DNA of 64,000 nucleotides, taken from Malurus cyaneus samueli. Lineage: Eukaryota > Chordata > Aves > Passeriformes > Maluridae. The DNA is taken from the NCBI GenBank assembly GCA_009741485.1, contig CM019220.1:27159048-27223047 (forward strand), given 5' to 3'. Numbering within the stretch: the stretch's first letter is position 1; the number at the start of each line of letters is the position of its first letter. Under the pieces are notes generated by a model, which was given only the letters and a program-made list of their open reading frames with translations, was not told where the DNA came from and made no database searches. A program made the translations under genes and the position numbers. Positions 47,372 through 59,159 of this stretch are shown here, piece by piece.

Positions 47372-50300
47372 ATGGAGAAGAGACCTCCAAGCAAGCCCAA
47401 GCTGGCATGGGTGGAGGAGGAGGAAGAAGGCCCTGCAGCTGTCTCAGCACAGCAGCTGGAGAGTGACAGTCCAGCCCAGTGAGCAGCAGGTGAGCCGGTG
47501 AGCTCGCAGAGTGAGCAGTCCGCAGGAGGGTGAGTGCCAGAGCTGGCCCACAGGGCTGGTGCCTGCAGCCAGCATGGGCCTGTCCCATCCTGTCCGTGTT
47601 GGATGTGCCCATGGACAGGACGAAGAGGGGCTGGGGCTGCTGCCCACCCTGCAGCCATGCTCCATCCCCTGGGCATCCCTGGGCTTTCCCTGCCAGGGGA
47701 GCGCAGGGCTGGGCTGTGTTCTCCGGCCTCTCCCGCAGGCCCTCAGCTCTGGCTGCGCTCTCTCTTTGCCAGATTCCGGCGTGGACCGGACACAAGAGGA
47801 CGACTCCGCCCAGGGCCGCTTTCGCAGAGCAGCACAGGTACCTGCAGCCTCCCCACCGGGGCCGGGACTGCTGTCACTGCTCAGCCCAGCACCGTGTTTG
47901 GAGCACTGCCTGGAACATCCTTTCTGCCCTTCTCCTGCAGACGGTTTGCACGTTCATCAAGATCAATCATGAGGAAGAGACCAGTGTCATGGGCTCTGGG
48001 GTCATTGCATACTCTGATATCTTGATCCGACACCATGCTGCCTGTGGATTTGCTTGTGAGGAACGGTGTTTCCTGTTCAAAGCAAGTAAGCAGCCTGTGG
48101 CGAGGGCTGGAGTCCTCTGGGAATCTCTTGGCCATCCAAGACCATGCCCCCTGGTCACTGGAAGCCTTTGAGGCCATCACAGTGTGGTGCGAAGAGAAGC
48201 ACTTCTCTGGGGAAGCTGGGGACGTTACTCCCTCTGGCAGTTTCCCAATTGTCCCCTTGCCTTCTCCAGGTGCCCACCATGGTGAAGTACATCACCGAGT
48301 GGCTCAAGTCCAATGAGTCTGCAGAGCACAGCTGATACAGGACACCTCTGGATCTGACTGAGGCATACCCCGCTGATGTGGTGATAACCCTCCTGCGTGT
48401 GGCCCCATCCTGTGACAGGTACGGGGCCCACCTGCGCCGAGGGCTCAGGGCTCACCAGCCCATCACCCCGTGGAACCTGTTCCAGGTGTCTAACAAAACA
48501 AGAGCTCCAGAGCCCTCTGGCTCCTCCATTGCCCAGCCGTGGCATGTCAGCCCCCGAGCCGGCTGCCATGCCCCCTCCCTGTCCCTCAGAGGCCTGTCCC
48601 CACAGAGGTGGGCTGCCTGGGTGCTGCTGGCGAGGGGCCTTTGGCACAGGCAGGGCTGGCAGCCAGCCCGGAGCCCCACAGCTGCCCAGGCCATGGCGCT
48701 GTGTCCGAGACCTCTCTGAGACAGAGCTCTGACCCCACAGAGCTGCTGGTACCATGTGGAGGACGATCATTTGCTCGCCCAGGACTGCGGAGCCGGCAAT
48801 GCTGATACTCCTCAGAGTGCTGGAGAGCTGGCCAAAGCACAGCACGAGCACCTCTGATGGGGACAACAAAGATGTCTTTGCCCTGTCTGTGAGTTTCTGG
48901 AACTGGCCTTTGCTCACCCCCCGGTCACCTCTCCAGCAGCTGTCCATGCACCTTCCCCCAGTGCAGCTCCCTGCCTCAGGTGCTGGGCTGAAACCTGCCC
49001 TAGGGCACCAGGCCTGCTGCTCCCCCTGCATCTCCCCTGGCCTCTCCTTCTGACACTCAGGCCCTGCCACATGGACACCGCGGCACTGAGCGCTGTCTCA
49101 GGGTGGTTTGTCTTTCGCAGGCAAATGTAGTGATGTGGAAGATGCTCCATGAGTCCTGCGGCACACATGTGCTGATAGTGTTTTTCCCTCGCCTCTTTGT
49201 GCATCTGCTCTCCCAAGTGTCCTTCAGCACACTGGAAATGACAGACGAGGTCAAAACTTTCTGGAAGGGATGCCAGGAAGAACATGGCCTTTCCATCGAC
49301 CCCAGCAGGTGCTCCATCTCAGTCCTCCTGTCCCTCCCATATCCCCAGGGCAAGAGCCAGCACTGCCAGCGTGACCTGGGCTTTGTTGTGCACACAGGTT
49401 TGCAGTGCAAACCCTGAGGGCCCTGCTCTGCCTTCTCCAGTGTGAGCATGTGGTGGTGTCCATGGAACGCAAGCGTGGCTGGGACACACTGCTCTGTCTT
49501 GACACCCACCATTATGCCGTGGGTCTGCTGGCCAGGTGAGAGCCCTTCTCCCCACTGCCTTTGGCATTTGTGCCCTGTGCCCGGGGTGCCCCACACAATC
49601 CCTGTGGTCGTGGGCCAGAGGCCCTCATCACTGAAGGATGCCCAAGCAAACTGGAAAGGATGGGAGAGAAGGGTGCCCACAGGGAGCCACCTCCCAAAGG
49701 ACCCACAGCCCCTTGCAGGGTGGTGAAGAAAGACCAGATCTCTGTGAGTAAGGCCTGGGAGAGGTTTGCCCAGCCCACCTCAGGGTCTTAGTGCCTTTTT
49801 CCACCTTCCAGGGAGATGAGCCGTGCATCCATGCACTTGTGCTGCAGCATCTTATGCTGCCTCCTTGAGACACTCAGCAAAGAGACGCCATACTGGGATT
49901 TCCCGGCCATGGCGTTCCTTGTGGAGGTTAGACTGTAGAGCAGCATAGCCTCGCTCAGCTGCCTCTCAGCTCTCTGCCCTTTTGTAGCTGCAGCTGCCTG
50001 GGGCCCAGCCCTGTGCAGCTCCAGTCTCCTGCGAGCCGGGTCCGCTGTCACTGCCCTGTGCCTTTTAGGTCCTCGAGACCCGGGACTTCAGTGAATGTGG
50101 TGATAGCATCATGAAGCTCATGTCAAGACACCTGCTGAGTGAGCGCAGAGAGATGCGTCGCCAGGTTCTCAGGACCCTCCTCGTGCTCTTGGACCATCAC
50201 ACCATGGTGAGATGGGGCCGGTGGCTGAAGCCGTGCTGGCAGCGCAGGGCTGGGGAACGCTGTCGCTTGGGCTTGACTGGGCTTTGGGAGCTGAGGCAGC

Positions 50301-52328
50301 TGCTCCCAGCTCTCCTGCCTTGCGGTTAGGCTGCCCGAGCACTTCAGGACAGGCCTTTGGGTTCTGGGCCCTGCAGCAGAAGGGGTGGGGTTGCACAGCC
50401 TTGTGTTCCTCATTAGGCCGAAAGAATGTGGCGCCTGACCAAGAGCCTCGTGGAGCTCCTGCAAGAAAACGATGACGACATAGTTAAGATGACAGTCATG
50501 GTGCTCAGCTCTTTAATCCTGGATAACGCTGCCCCGATAGACAGCCCCATCGCCCTGCAGCTGGCTGAGTCGCTTGTGCCACTCTTTGACAAAGTAAGGC
50601 TCTGTGCGCCCTGGGCACTGAGTGCTGCCTGGACACTTTGTGCCCTGTGCATTTTCAGGTCTGTGCCCAGGTGGGCCTGGAGCAGCTGATGCTGAGATCA
50701 TTTTTATTTCCATTTGGATAGGATGATAGCCAGGTGCGGCTGCTCTCCATGTTTGTCTTCCGAGCTCTGATGTCACTTGTGAAAGAACACGGAAAAGATC
50801 CCCTGAAGACATCAGTGCAACAGAGTCTGATTCCACTCTTCTTCCACTGCCACGATGAGAACCAGAGTGTGGCAGAGGTGATGACTCGTGGGCTGCTGCT
50901 GTCCCCATGACAGGGGTCTTGGCTGCCTCCTGCTGTGGTGCCTCACAGGCTGCAGCCTCCTCAGGGCCTTGGCACAGCGATGTGGGTCCTGTGCCCTGAG
51001 CTGAGGTGCTATCTCTGGATTTCTGCTGCTCTCCAGGCTGCTCACAAAACACTGCTTTGTGCAGCTGACTTCCTGAAGAGGAAGGATCTCCAAAAGCTTG
51101 TGAAGATGGAGAAACTCTGGAAGCTCGGTGACTGCCTGGTAAGGATGGCCTGGAAGCCCCAGTCTGAGCCCGGAGAAGCCCCCTGGCCGCGGCGCTCAGT
51201 GCCTGGGGCTGGCAGCTGTGTCCCTGCCCAGCGCTGCAATCAGGGGCACCGCGGCTCCCCGGGCAGCAGCCGGCCCTCTGTCCCTGCCAAAGCCCGGTGC
51301 CAGCGGCTGCCGGCCGCGCCTCAGGGCTGTGCGGGCAGGGGAGCCAGGGCCGGGGCGGGCAGAGCCGGCGAGGGGCAGAGCCCGGCGAGGGGCAGAGCCC
51401 GCCCACCCTTCCCTCCTGCGCTCTCTCTCTCCAGCTGCAGAGGACAGAGCCGAGCGGCCGGACCTCGCCAGGCCTGCCGTACCTGCAGAGCCCACAGGAG
51501 ACCCTGCGAGAGGCGGCCTCAGGTTCATCGGTGAGCCACGAGCCCAGGTCCCTCCCACCCGCCCAGCTCGCCCCCCCGCCTGCTGCCCCTTCAGCGGCAT
51601 CCGGGCCCGGGGCTGGCCCCCTCGGGGCTGCTGCCCCACTCCCGCAGCCGTGCCCTTGGGCGTCACGGTGCGGCGAGGGCCCAGGATGAGTCCTGCCGGG
51701 GCAGGAGGGCGTGTGGCCACGGGCTGGCAGCGCCCTGGGGGAGCTGTGCCGCTGGGCCGTGACTCGCTCTGTCTTCCCAGGGATCGTCGGGCGGAGATTG
51801 AGGGGGCAGCAGGAAGAGCTGCAGCTTCTGTGCAAGGGTTAGTGAGAGCAGCGGGCTGTGAGTGGGGGGCTGGCAGAGGGAGCTTCCATCCCTGCCGCGG
51901 ATGAGGAGGGCTCTGCTCCCTGTGCGGACGAGGGGGGCATGGTCAGAGCACACAGAGATTTCAGGGACACGTGGGGGATTCCTGGCCAGCACCTTCCGAC
52001 TCCTGCCATCATTTCCTGCTTCTCCCTGACCATGGGAAGATGTGGCTAGGGATGGCCCTGGCAGGGTGGCCCCCTTTTGTCCCTACAGATTGGAGATATG
52101 ACCGTGGCTCTCTTCCTCTCTCTCCCAGCCCTTGAACGCACAACAGCTGATGACAGCAATGCAGTTTCAAACCTTGCCCTTCAAACATTATATGTACTCA
52201 GGGCAGTGGAAAGAACTCCGTACTCTGTCTTCCACAATCTGCAAGATCAACTCCACAGGGCATGGAAGGCATGGCCTCGTCTGTGGAGCTGTGCCTGTCT
52301 GAGCTGCTGGAGCTCTGCAGAGAGCTGA
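47372..52328 (+). pseudogene. Gene C: divergent MROH family copy with disrupted 5' exons
   Basis: Exons by homology: 1 (from 47372, stop at 47480-47482 before the conserved donor), 47773-47837, 47941-48085, 48297 region to 48418 (exon 4, starting about 48271), 48741-48888, 49121-49308, 49398-49535, 49812-49926, 50069-50206, 50417-50593, 50722-50877, 51037-51138, 51435-51530, 51781-51837, 52129-52328. Exons 5-12 keep exactly the standard lengths and are open, with the hallmark RGWDTLLCLDTHHYAVG in exon 7, but differ from B at many residues. Exon 4 has TGA at 48,333-48,335, aligned without an indel. Exon 3 is a different sequence (FIKINHEEETSVMGSG) with an incompatible phase. Exon 13 is misframed. 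Exon 15 keeps a canonical-looking C-terminus (SVFHNLQDQLHRAWK) and a nearby AATAAA. It is a distinct older paralogue whose core is preserved. A pseudogene is most likely, unless unknown 5' exons bypass exons 1-4. Confidence 0.7.
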
Positions 52329-52401
52329 ACTGTTAGGCTCGATCTGCTGGGGCCACCTGAGCCAAGATTCTTCTTCTTTTTCCTTCTTTCTTTGTTAAGT
52401 A

Positions 52402-52407
52402 AATAAA
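52402..52407 (+). other. Polyadenylation signal of gene C
   Basis: AATAAA about 75 nt after the exon-15 stop (52,326-52,328), in a T-rich 3' UTR. Confidence 0.6.
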
Positions 52408-52433
52408 TCATGTATTCTAAAACACAGACTGCC

Positions 52434-53080
52434 AGGAGCTTTCTTTTGGTGTCCAGCGTTCACAGGGCACAGGGGAAGAGGGGAAATCGGGTGCTCGTGC
52501 TCAGCAAGTTGCCCAGGCCTGCAGTGTGGAATGGGAATGTGGCCAGAAGCCCCTTGGCCTTTGGTGCTTGTGCTGAAGCCTTAACAATTCTGACAGAGCG
52601 AGTGGGCACAGGCCAGAGCTGAGGGGATCCCTGCGAGACTGGTGCCTGGAGATGGCCACAACCCCTCTCACAGCCAGGAATCACCATCTGAGTCCTGCCC
52701 GTGTGTTACTGGCTGGATTGCTGAGGGCTCCCAGGTGCCTCTTGATGTGGCTTCTCTGGAGCTCTGTCAGGGCTGTGCCGCTGCCTGATAGGGTGGTCGG
52801 GCTGGGGGAGACCCGGAGGGGATGGAGCGGTGGAGGCCGTGCAGGGATGAGGTGCTGCGGAGGCCCAGACGGGACAAGGCAATGAGAAGGCATGAGGGGG
52901 ATGTGTGAGGGGCTGGGTGGCAGGAGGCTCCAAGGGGAAAGGAGGCCCCTGAGGGGATGGGCTGCTGGGAAGCCCTGAGGAATTGGGTGTCAGAGGCCTG
53001 AAGCAGCCCCCAGGCAGCCACCTTGTTCTTGCAACCCGGCAGCTTCGGTGTTTGCCCAAGGCATCTTCCTGAGCAGGCTG
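52434..53080 (+). repeat. 640-bp segmental repeat, copy 2 (downstream of gene C)
   Basis: Near-identical to 43,249-43,890, same orientation, directly after the gene C 3' end. This places the original home of the repeat downstream of an MROH gene. Confidence 0.88.
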
Positions 53081-53389
53081 TTGGAGGGAACACCCAAAAT
53101 CAGGCATTTGTCACTTGCGCCAGCCTTTCAGAGTGGTGGGCCCAGGAGTTGTGGGGCTGGGCATGTGCGCTCCTTGTCCTTGGGACTGGGACCCCAATCC
53201 CCTCAGCCTTAGGCTGTGCACTCAACTGCCTCTGCAGGCTCAGACGCACAGCCCCAGGCTCTCTATGAACACAAGCTCCCCGCTGCCTTTTCACCTGCCT
53301 CAACACCTGCCTGCGGTCACAGCAGCAAAATCCGGCTGTTCCCAGCCAGAGACCAGAGCCTTGTTCCCACAGGATGCTCTCGGGATACC
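53081..53389. other. No gene recognised
   Basis: Sequence between the 640-bp repeat and the next shared block. No recognised repeat or supported exon. Confidence 0.4.
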
Positions 53390-53520
53390 CTTCCAGGGCT
53401 CTGGGCTGTGTACGCAGCACTTTTCATGCCTGCCCTGAACAGTCTTTGAACACAGAGCACAACCAGGCTGGCTGTGGGATCAGCAGACACCAAACACAGG
53501 CACAGCAAGAAGCAGCAGTG
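53390..53520 (+). repeat. Shared block, also at 61,885-62,008
   Basis: The stretch from 'ccagggctctgggctgtg' through 'gaacagtctttgaacacaga' to 'agcagcagtggctgctttg' recurs at 61,885-62,008 in the same orientation. It borders rearranged segments in both places. Confidence 0.8.
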
Positions 53521-53649
53521 GCTGCTTTGCAGCCGTGCCTAAGAGAGACTGGAAGGGTCCCCTCCCTCTGGTCTCACTTTGTTGTCTTTCTGACTGGGTC
53601 TGAGGCAGAGGCTGCAATTCCTCACTTGTGGGGACCAGAACCGCAGCCA

Positions 53650-53722
53650 GGATCCGGCACTGCCTGGACAGCGCTCCGTACGCTGGCACGGTCGCGTGTC
53701 TGAGTCTGGGCCACTGCACTGC
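53650..53722 (+). repeat. Breakpoint-associated repeat, copy 2
   Basis: Second copy of the 'ctggcacggtcgcgtgtc' block found at 26,690-26,778. It sits between the C and D 3' ends. Confidence 0.75.
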
Positions 53723-54167
53723 TGCTTCATTTGCTCTTGGGCACATCCACAGCTCCCTGTTAAACTACATGGTTGCTGCTTCTGCCCTCTTGCTGTCCCT
53801 GTGCAGGGATGGAGCATTGCTGTGCTTTCAGGAAGCTACTCTTGAAAACTTGCAGCATTCCAAGCTCCTTGTCCCTCTGCAGATACTACCCATGGAATCC
53901 CTCACAAACGCCTTCAGAGCCCACTCAAGTTGGCTCTTCTAAAAACCAGGGCCTTCAGTGTGCTCAGCAAGACCTTTAAGTGCACAGTGTTGTGGAACTG
54001 AACCTTCAGGACAGGGACCTTTCCAGCCTGATCTGCAATTGTTCCTCGGTGTCTCTGCACAAAACACAGTAGAAGAGAACGACAGGAGAGGTCTGCGTGT
54101 CCCAGGGCTCATGTTTTGTGTCACTTCAGCTCCACTGAGATGCAGGTAAGGGGGAGAAATCAAATGG

Positions 54168-54173
54168 TTTATT
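54168..54173 (-). other. Polyadenylation signal of gene D
   Basis: AATAAA on the minus strand about 130 nt after the exon-15 stop. The surrounding 'ccattaataaa' context is the same as in gene A. Confidence 0.6.
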
Positions 54174-54301
54174 AATGGAGGGGGAAGCGAAGGGATGACA
54201 TGGAGGTCAAAAAAAAGGGGATGGGTAGGGTCTGAGGAATGGAGGGAGGGAGCTGTCAACAGGAAGGGAGAAGGCAGGAGCTACTGGAGCATCCCACAGG
54301 C

Positions 54302-57300
54302 TCAGGTGTTCCCAGCATCAGCACGGCCTGGAGTTCCAGTAGCATTGAACAGTGGAGTCTTCTCTGTCTCCAGGTAGTCTTCTTGGGACACTGGTTCTCT
54401 GAATCCAGGAGATGATGTGAGTTCTGCAGATCTTTGGTTAAAAATTGCTCGAGTTTCCAGGTTAGTGGAGGATGGGCTGTCGTCTTTGTTCAATGCTTCA
54501 AGGGCTGGAACAGAGAGGAACTACCATGGTCAGCACCCAGAACTGTGAGGACACCACAATTGTTCTGCCAGGGTCATCTGATCCAGCTCTTCACATGGCC
54601 AGGACAGAAGGAGCTGGCGGGGTCAGCTGGAAGGTGGCAGTCACGTATCCCCCATGTGTCCCTGAAATCTCTGTGTGCTCTGCCCCCGCCTCCGCTCGTC
54701 CACACAGGGAGCAGAGCCTTTCACAGCCGGGGCAGGGATGGCAGCTCCCCCCACAAGCCCACGCTGACATCCTGCTGCCCTCACTCACCCTCACTGAGGA
54801 CCTGGAGCTCTCCTGGCTGACCCTTCAGGTACCGACCGGCCAACCCTGGGAACACAGAGCGAGTCACAGCCCCATCGGCACAGCTCCCCCGGAGTGGCGC
54901 TGCCAGCCCTGTGGCCACACGCCTTGTGGCAGCAGCGGTCCCAAGGGCAGGTGGGGCTCCTGAGCCGCGGGCCCGGATGCCGCTGCCGGCTCACCGATAA
55001 AACTGATGGCCGCCTCTCGCACGGGCTCCTGCGGGTTCTCCACGTACGGCAGTGCCTGGCCAGGTACCCGGCCGTTCCTCCGGTCCTCGCCAGCTGGAGA
55101 GACGAGCACAGGAGGGAAGGGTCGGCGCGGGCTCTGCCCCTCAGCCGGGCTCTGCCCTCCGGCGCTCCCGCACCCGCCTGGCTCTCCTGGCCCGCACAGC
55201 CCTGAGGCGGGCCGGCAGCCGCTGGCACCGGGCTTTGGCAGGGACAGAGGGCCGGCTGCTGCCCGGGGAGCCGCGGTGCCCCTGATTGCAGCGCTGGGCA
55301 GGGACACAGCTGCCAGCCCCAGGCACCGAGCGTCGCGGCCAGGGGGCTTCTCCGGGCTCAGGCTGGGACTTCCAGGCCATCCTTACCAGGCGCTTGCTGA
55401 ACTTCAGGAGCTTCTCCTTCTTCAGCACCTGCTTCAGATCCCTCCTCTTCAGGAACCTGGCCGCACAAAGCAGCGTTTCCCGAGCAGCCTGGAGAGCAGC
55501 AGAGACCCAGAGATGGCACTGCAGCCCAGGGCACAGGACCTGCGTTTCCATGCCAAGGCCCTGAGGAGGCTGCAGCTCATGAGGCGCCAGGGCAGGAGGC
55601 AGCAGCAGCCCACAAGTCCTGACCTGTGCCACGCGCCGCTTCTCACTGTGGCTATGCAAAAACAGTGGGAGCAGGCTGTGGCCCACAATTCTCTCCAAGG
55701 GCTTTTTTCCTTCTTCCTGTACCGACTCCATCTCCTTTTGAAAAAGTTGAATGGAGAGCTGCTGCACATAGCTGTTGTCCTGGAGGAAAGGAAAAGACTC
55801 GGCACCAACTTCTCCAGGCCCACGTGGGCAAAGGCCCAAAAATCCACAGGGCACAAAGTTTCCAGGCAGCAGCTTGTGCCTGTAGCTGAGGGCACAGAGC
55901 CTTACATGGTCAAACAGTGGCAGAAGTGCCTTAGCCAGCTTCGGGGCGGTGGTGCTGGATACAAGGATGTCCTTGTACTGGAGCACATTGATGAAAACAG
56001 AGAGGGTAGTCCTAACCACCTCTCCATCTGCATCACCCAGCAGCTCCACAAGCCTTTGAGACTGGCTGCCCATTCTTCTGGCCTGTGTGGAACACAATGC
56101 TGTGCTGTGAAGCCATGAAGGGCTGCACTGCCAACACCACCCTGGCAACACTGCAGAACCCTGCTGCCACAGAACCCAGAACCCAAAGGCTTTTCCAAAA
56201 GTGCTCGGGCAGCTGAACCACGAGGTAGGAGAGCTGGGAGCAGCTGCCTCAGCTCCCAAAGCCCAGCCAAGCCCAAAGGGCTGCTTTCCCCAGCCCCATG
56301 CTGCCAGCGCGGCTTTAGCCACTGCCCCCTTCTCACCACTGAGCGATTCTTGATGAGCACCAGGAAGCCTCTGAGTGCCAGGCGATTTCTATCCCTGCAC
56401 GGGCTCCGCAGGTGCCTTGACATGATCTCCATGGCATCATCACCATATTCACTCAAGTCCAGGCAGTCAAGGACCTGAAAGGCACAGGGCACTGACGGGG
56501 GACCTGGCCAGCAGGAGCTCGGAATCACACAGGGCTGGGCCCAGGCAGCAGCACAGGGCACGGGCAGCGTCCCAGGCGGCTGCGGCTACGAGAGGGCAGA
56601 GCTGGGAGGTCGCTGAGTGAGGCAGCGCTGGCCTTCAGGCTCACCTCCACAAGGAATGCCAGGAAGGGCAGATCCCAGCGTGGTTCCTTCCTGCTGAGCA
56701 GCCCAAGGAGGTGGAGAGCAATGCGGCAACACGTGTGGGTCAAGTCACGGTGCAGCTCTCTGGCAGGGGGAAAAAGGCACTGAGACCCTGAGATGGGGGA
56801 GTAAACCTCTCCCAGGACTGACTCACAGAGTTCTGGTCTTTGCCCACCACCCTGGAGGGAATGTGGGCACTTCGGGAGGCAGCTCCTTTTGGGCACCCTC
56901 CTCTCCCTGCCTTTTCCAGTTTGCTTGGCCATCCCTCGGGGATGAGGCACTCTGGGCCATGACCACAGGGATTGTGTGAGACCCCGGGCACAGGGCACAA
57001 ATGCTGGGGCAGCAGGTAGAAGGGGCTCTCACCTGCCCAGCAGACCCACGGCATAGTGCTGGGTGTCAGCATAAAGGAGCGTGTCCCAGCCATGCTTGCG
57101 TCCCATTTCCATGACCACATTCTCACACCGCAGTCGGAGGAGCAGAGCCTTCATGGCCTGCACTATAAAGCTATGTGCAGAGCAAAGTCAGATCATGCTG
57201 GGAGCTCTGGGTCCTGCCCTGATGATATGGGAGGGACAGGAGGACTAAGAGCACCTGCTGGGGTTTATTTGAAGATTGTGCTCCTTTTGGCATTGCTTCC

Positions 57301-59137
57301 AAAAGGTGTCGACCTGCTCAGTACCATTTGCTGTACTTTCAAAAATTTGAACAAGCAGAGCCACGAGCAGTTGGGGGGCATAAAGGTTCATCGCCTCGTG
57401 GCACTTGGGCACCTGGACAATCACCCACATCGCCAGTGTTCCCTGCAAAAGAAGCAGCCCAAGAAAGTGCTCAGGGCTGAGGTGTCCACGTAGCAGGGCC
57501 CGAGGGGAGATGCAGGGGGAGCACTGGGCCTGGTGCCCCCTGAGCCTGCCCCTAGCCCAGGTTTCAGGCCAGCAGCTGGGAGAGGTTGGGGAGCTGCTGG
57601 AGAGGTGACCTATGGGTGAGCAAAGGCCAGTTCCACAAACTCACAGCCAAGGCTAAGACATCAGAGTCGTCCCCGTCAGACGTGAACATGCTGTGCACAG
57701 GCCAGTCCTCCATGACACCAACAAGTGTTTTCAGCACCTTCTCCAGCGTAGGTCCCGACGAGCCTATGGTTCTCCACATCGTTGTGGCGGCTCTGTGGGG
57801 TGACAGCTCAGTGTCAGGGGGTGCTCAGTCACAGTACCATGCCCCGTGCAGCTGCGGGGGCCCAGGTGCCAGAGCCCCGGTGCCCTGAGGGGCAGGGAGG
57901 GAGCACGGCAGCAGGCTCAGGAAACAGAGGGGCCTGAGGCTCCTGGAACTGTCTGCCTGTCTGGCACAGCCCATTGGACAGGCTCTACCGGGGGAGTGGC
58001 CCTACAGGCTGTGAGCCCTGAGCTCCCAAGGCAGGTGGGTCCTGCACCTGTCACACGATGGGGCACAGCGCAGGAGGGTCATCACCACCCCAGCAGGGTG
58101 TTCTTCAGCAAGCCTCAGAATGTTCATGAATAGCCTGACATCAGGACGCCCTTTGGATGAGAGCCTCTGGTGCATGATCCTCACCATGGCTGGAACCTAG
58201 AAGAGCCATGGGGAAGACTGGGAGGCGTGCCCGAGGGAGCAACTTCCCCAGCTTCCCCCAACAAGTGCTTCCTTTCCCACCACACTCTGCTTGGCCTTAA
58301 AGGCTGAGAGGGCCCAGCAGACGTGGCTTGAGAGGCCACATGACCCTGGGAGACCTCCACTTCTGGGTACTGGATCCTTATTGCTTCTGATAAGAAACAC
58401 CATTATGCATGAATAACAAATTATGAGCATAAATGACAGTTAAAGTGGGGGTAGTGTCAGTGTTTCTTATGCCCTCAGTCATTCATGTGTCCGAATTGGG
58501 CTCAGTTGTTACCTCGTCAGCTTTCACTACATAATTAGTCATTTCTGCGCACTCAATTGATGCTGTGCTGGGATCAGTCAGCTTGGAGTCAGGTCTGCCT
58601 GTGGACTGACTAGCAGCGGTGTTCCTCTTTCTAAACAAAGATCTTATGAACTTTGGGATACTCTGCAAAAGAGCAGGGAAGAGAGGGATATTTCATGGAG
58701 TGTTCCACGCGTGGTGCTGGGCTGAGCAGTGACAGCAGGCCCAGCCCCAGTGGAGATGGCTCAGAGTACCTGTGCTGCTCTGCGGAAGCGGCTCTCCTGT
58801 TGTGGCTCTGCAACCGGCAAAGAGAGAGCACAGCCAGAGCTGAGGGGCTGCAGGAGAGACTGGAGAACACAGCCCAGCCCTGCGCTCCCCTGGCAGGGAA
58901 AGCCCCGGGATGCCCAGGGGATGGAGCACAGAGCAGCCCCAGCCCCTCTTCCACCTTATCCATGGCCATGCCCACGGTGTGTGGGATGGGGTGGGGCCAA
59001 GATGGCTGCAGCCATCAGCTCTGCCACTCACCATCCTGCCATGGCTTGAATTCATCCTGCTCTTCAGGATCAGCTGGGGCAGCTGCAGGTCCTTTGTCCT
59101 TGCTCACCTTCGACAGGCCTAGATCTTTGTCTGCCAT
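54302..59137 (-). CDS. Gene D: maestro heat-like repeat (MROH) family protein, 15 exons
   Basis: Exons on the minus strand: 59137-59032, 58807-58770, 58662-58513, 58196-58048, 57792-57645, 57442-57255, 57170-57033, 56759-56645, 56474-56337, 56082-55906, 55779-55624, 55488-55387, 55093-54995, 54845-54789, 54504-54302. It starts MADKDLGLSKVSKDKG, unlike A and B. Exon 2 uses a shifted acceptor (38 nt against 65) that keeps frame. The exon-3 frame meets TGA at 58,485-58,483. A GAG|GTAACA donor upstream, used here, avoids it and joins exon 4 in phase. Exons 4-12 have the standard lengths and the hallmark HGWDTLLYADTQHYAVG. Exon 13 is 99 nt against an expected 103, so the chain would end at TGA 54,827-54,825. 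In the unshifted frame exon 15 is open for 67 codons to TGA at 54,304-54,302. A single unspliced frame of 393 codons covers exons 10-12 with their introns. Probably expressed or recently inactivated. Confidence 0.8.
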
Positions 59138-59159
59138 GCCACCTCACAGTATGGCCTCG

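Noticed and set aside
46759..47676. 305-codon minus-strand frame across the gene C start
   Set aside because: It is antisense to the 65-bp array and exon 1. The GC-rich repeat keeps it open, and it has no conserved counterpart of the same frame upstream of B.
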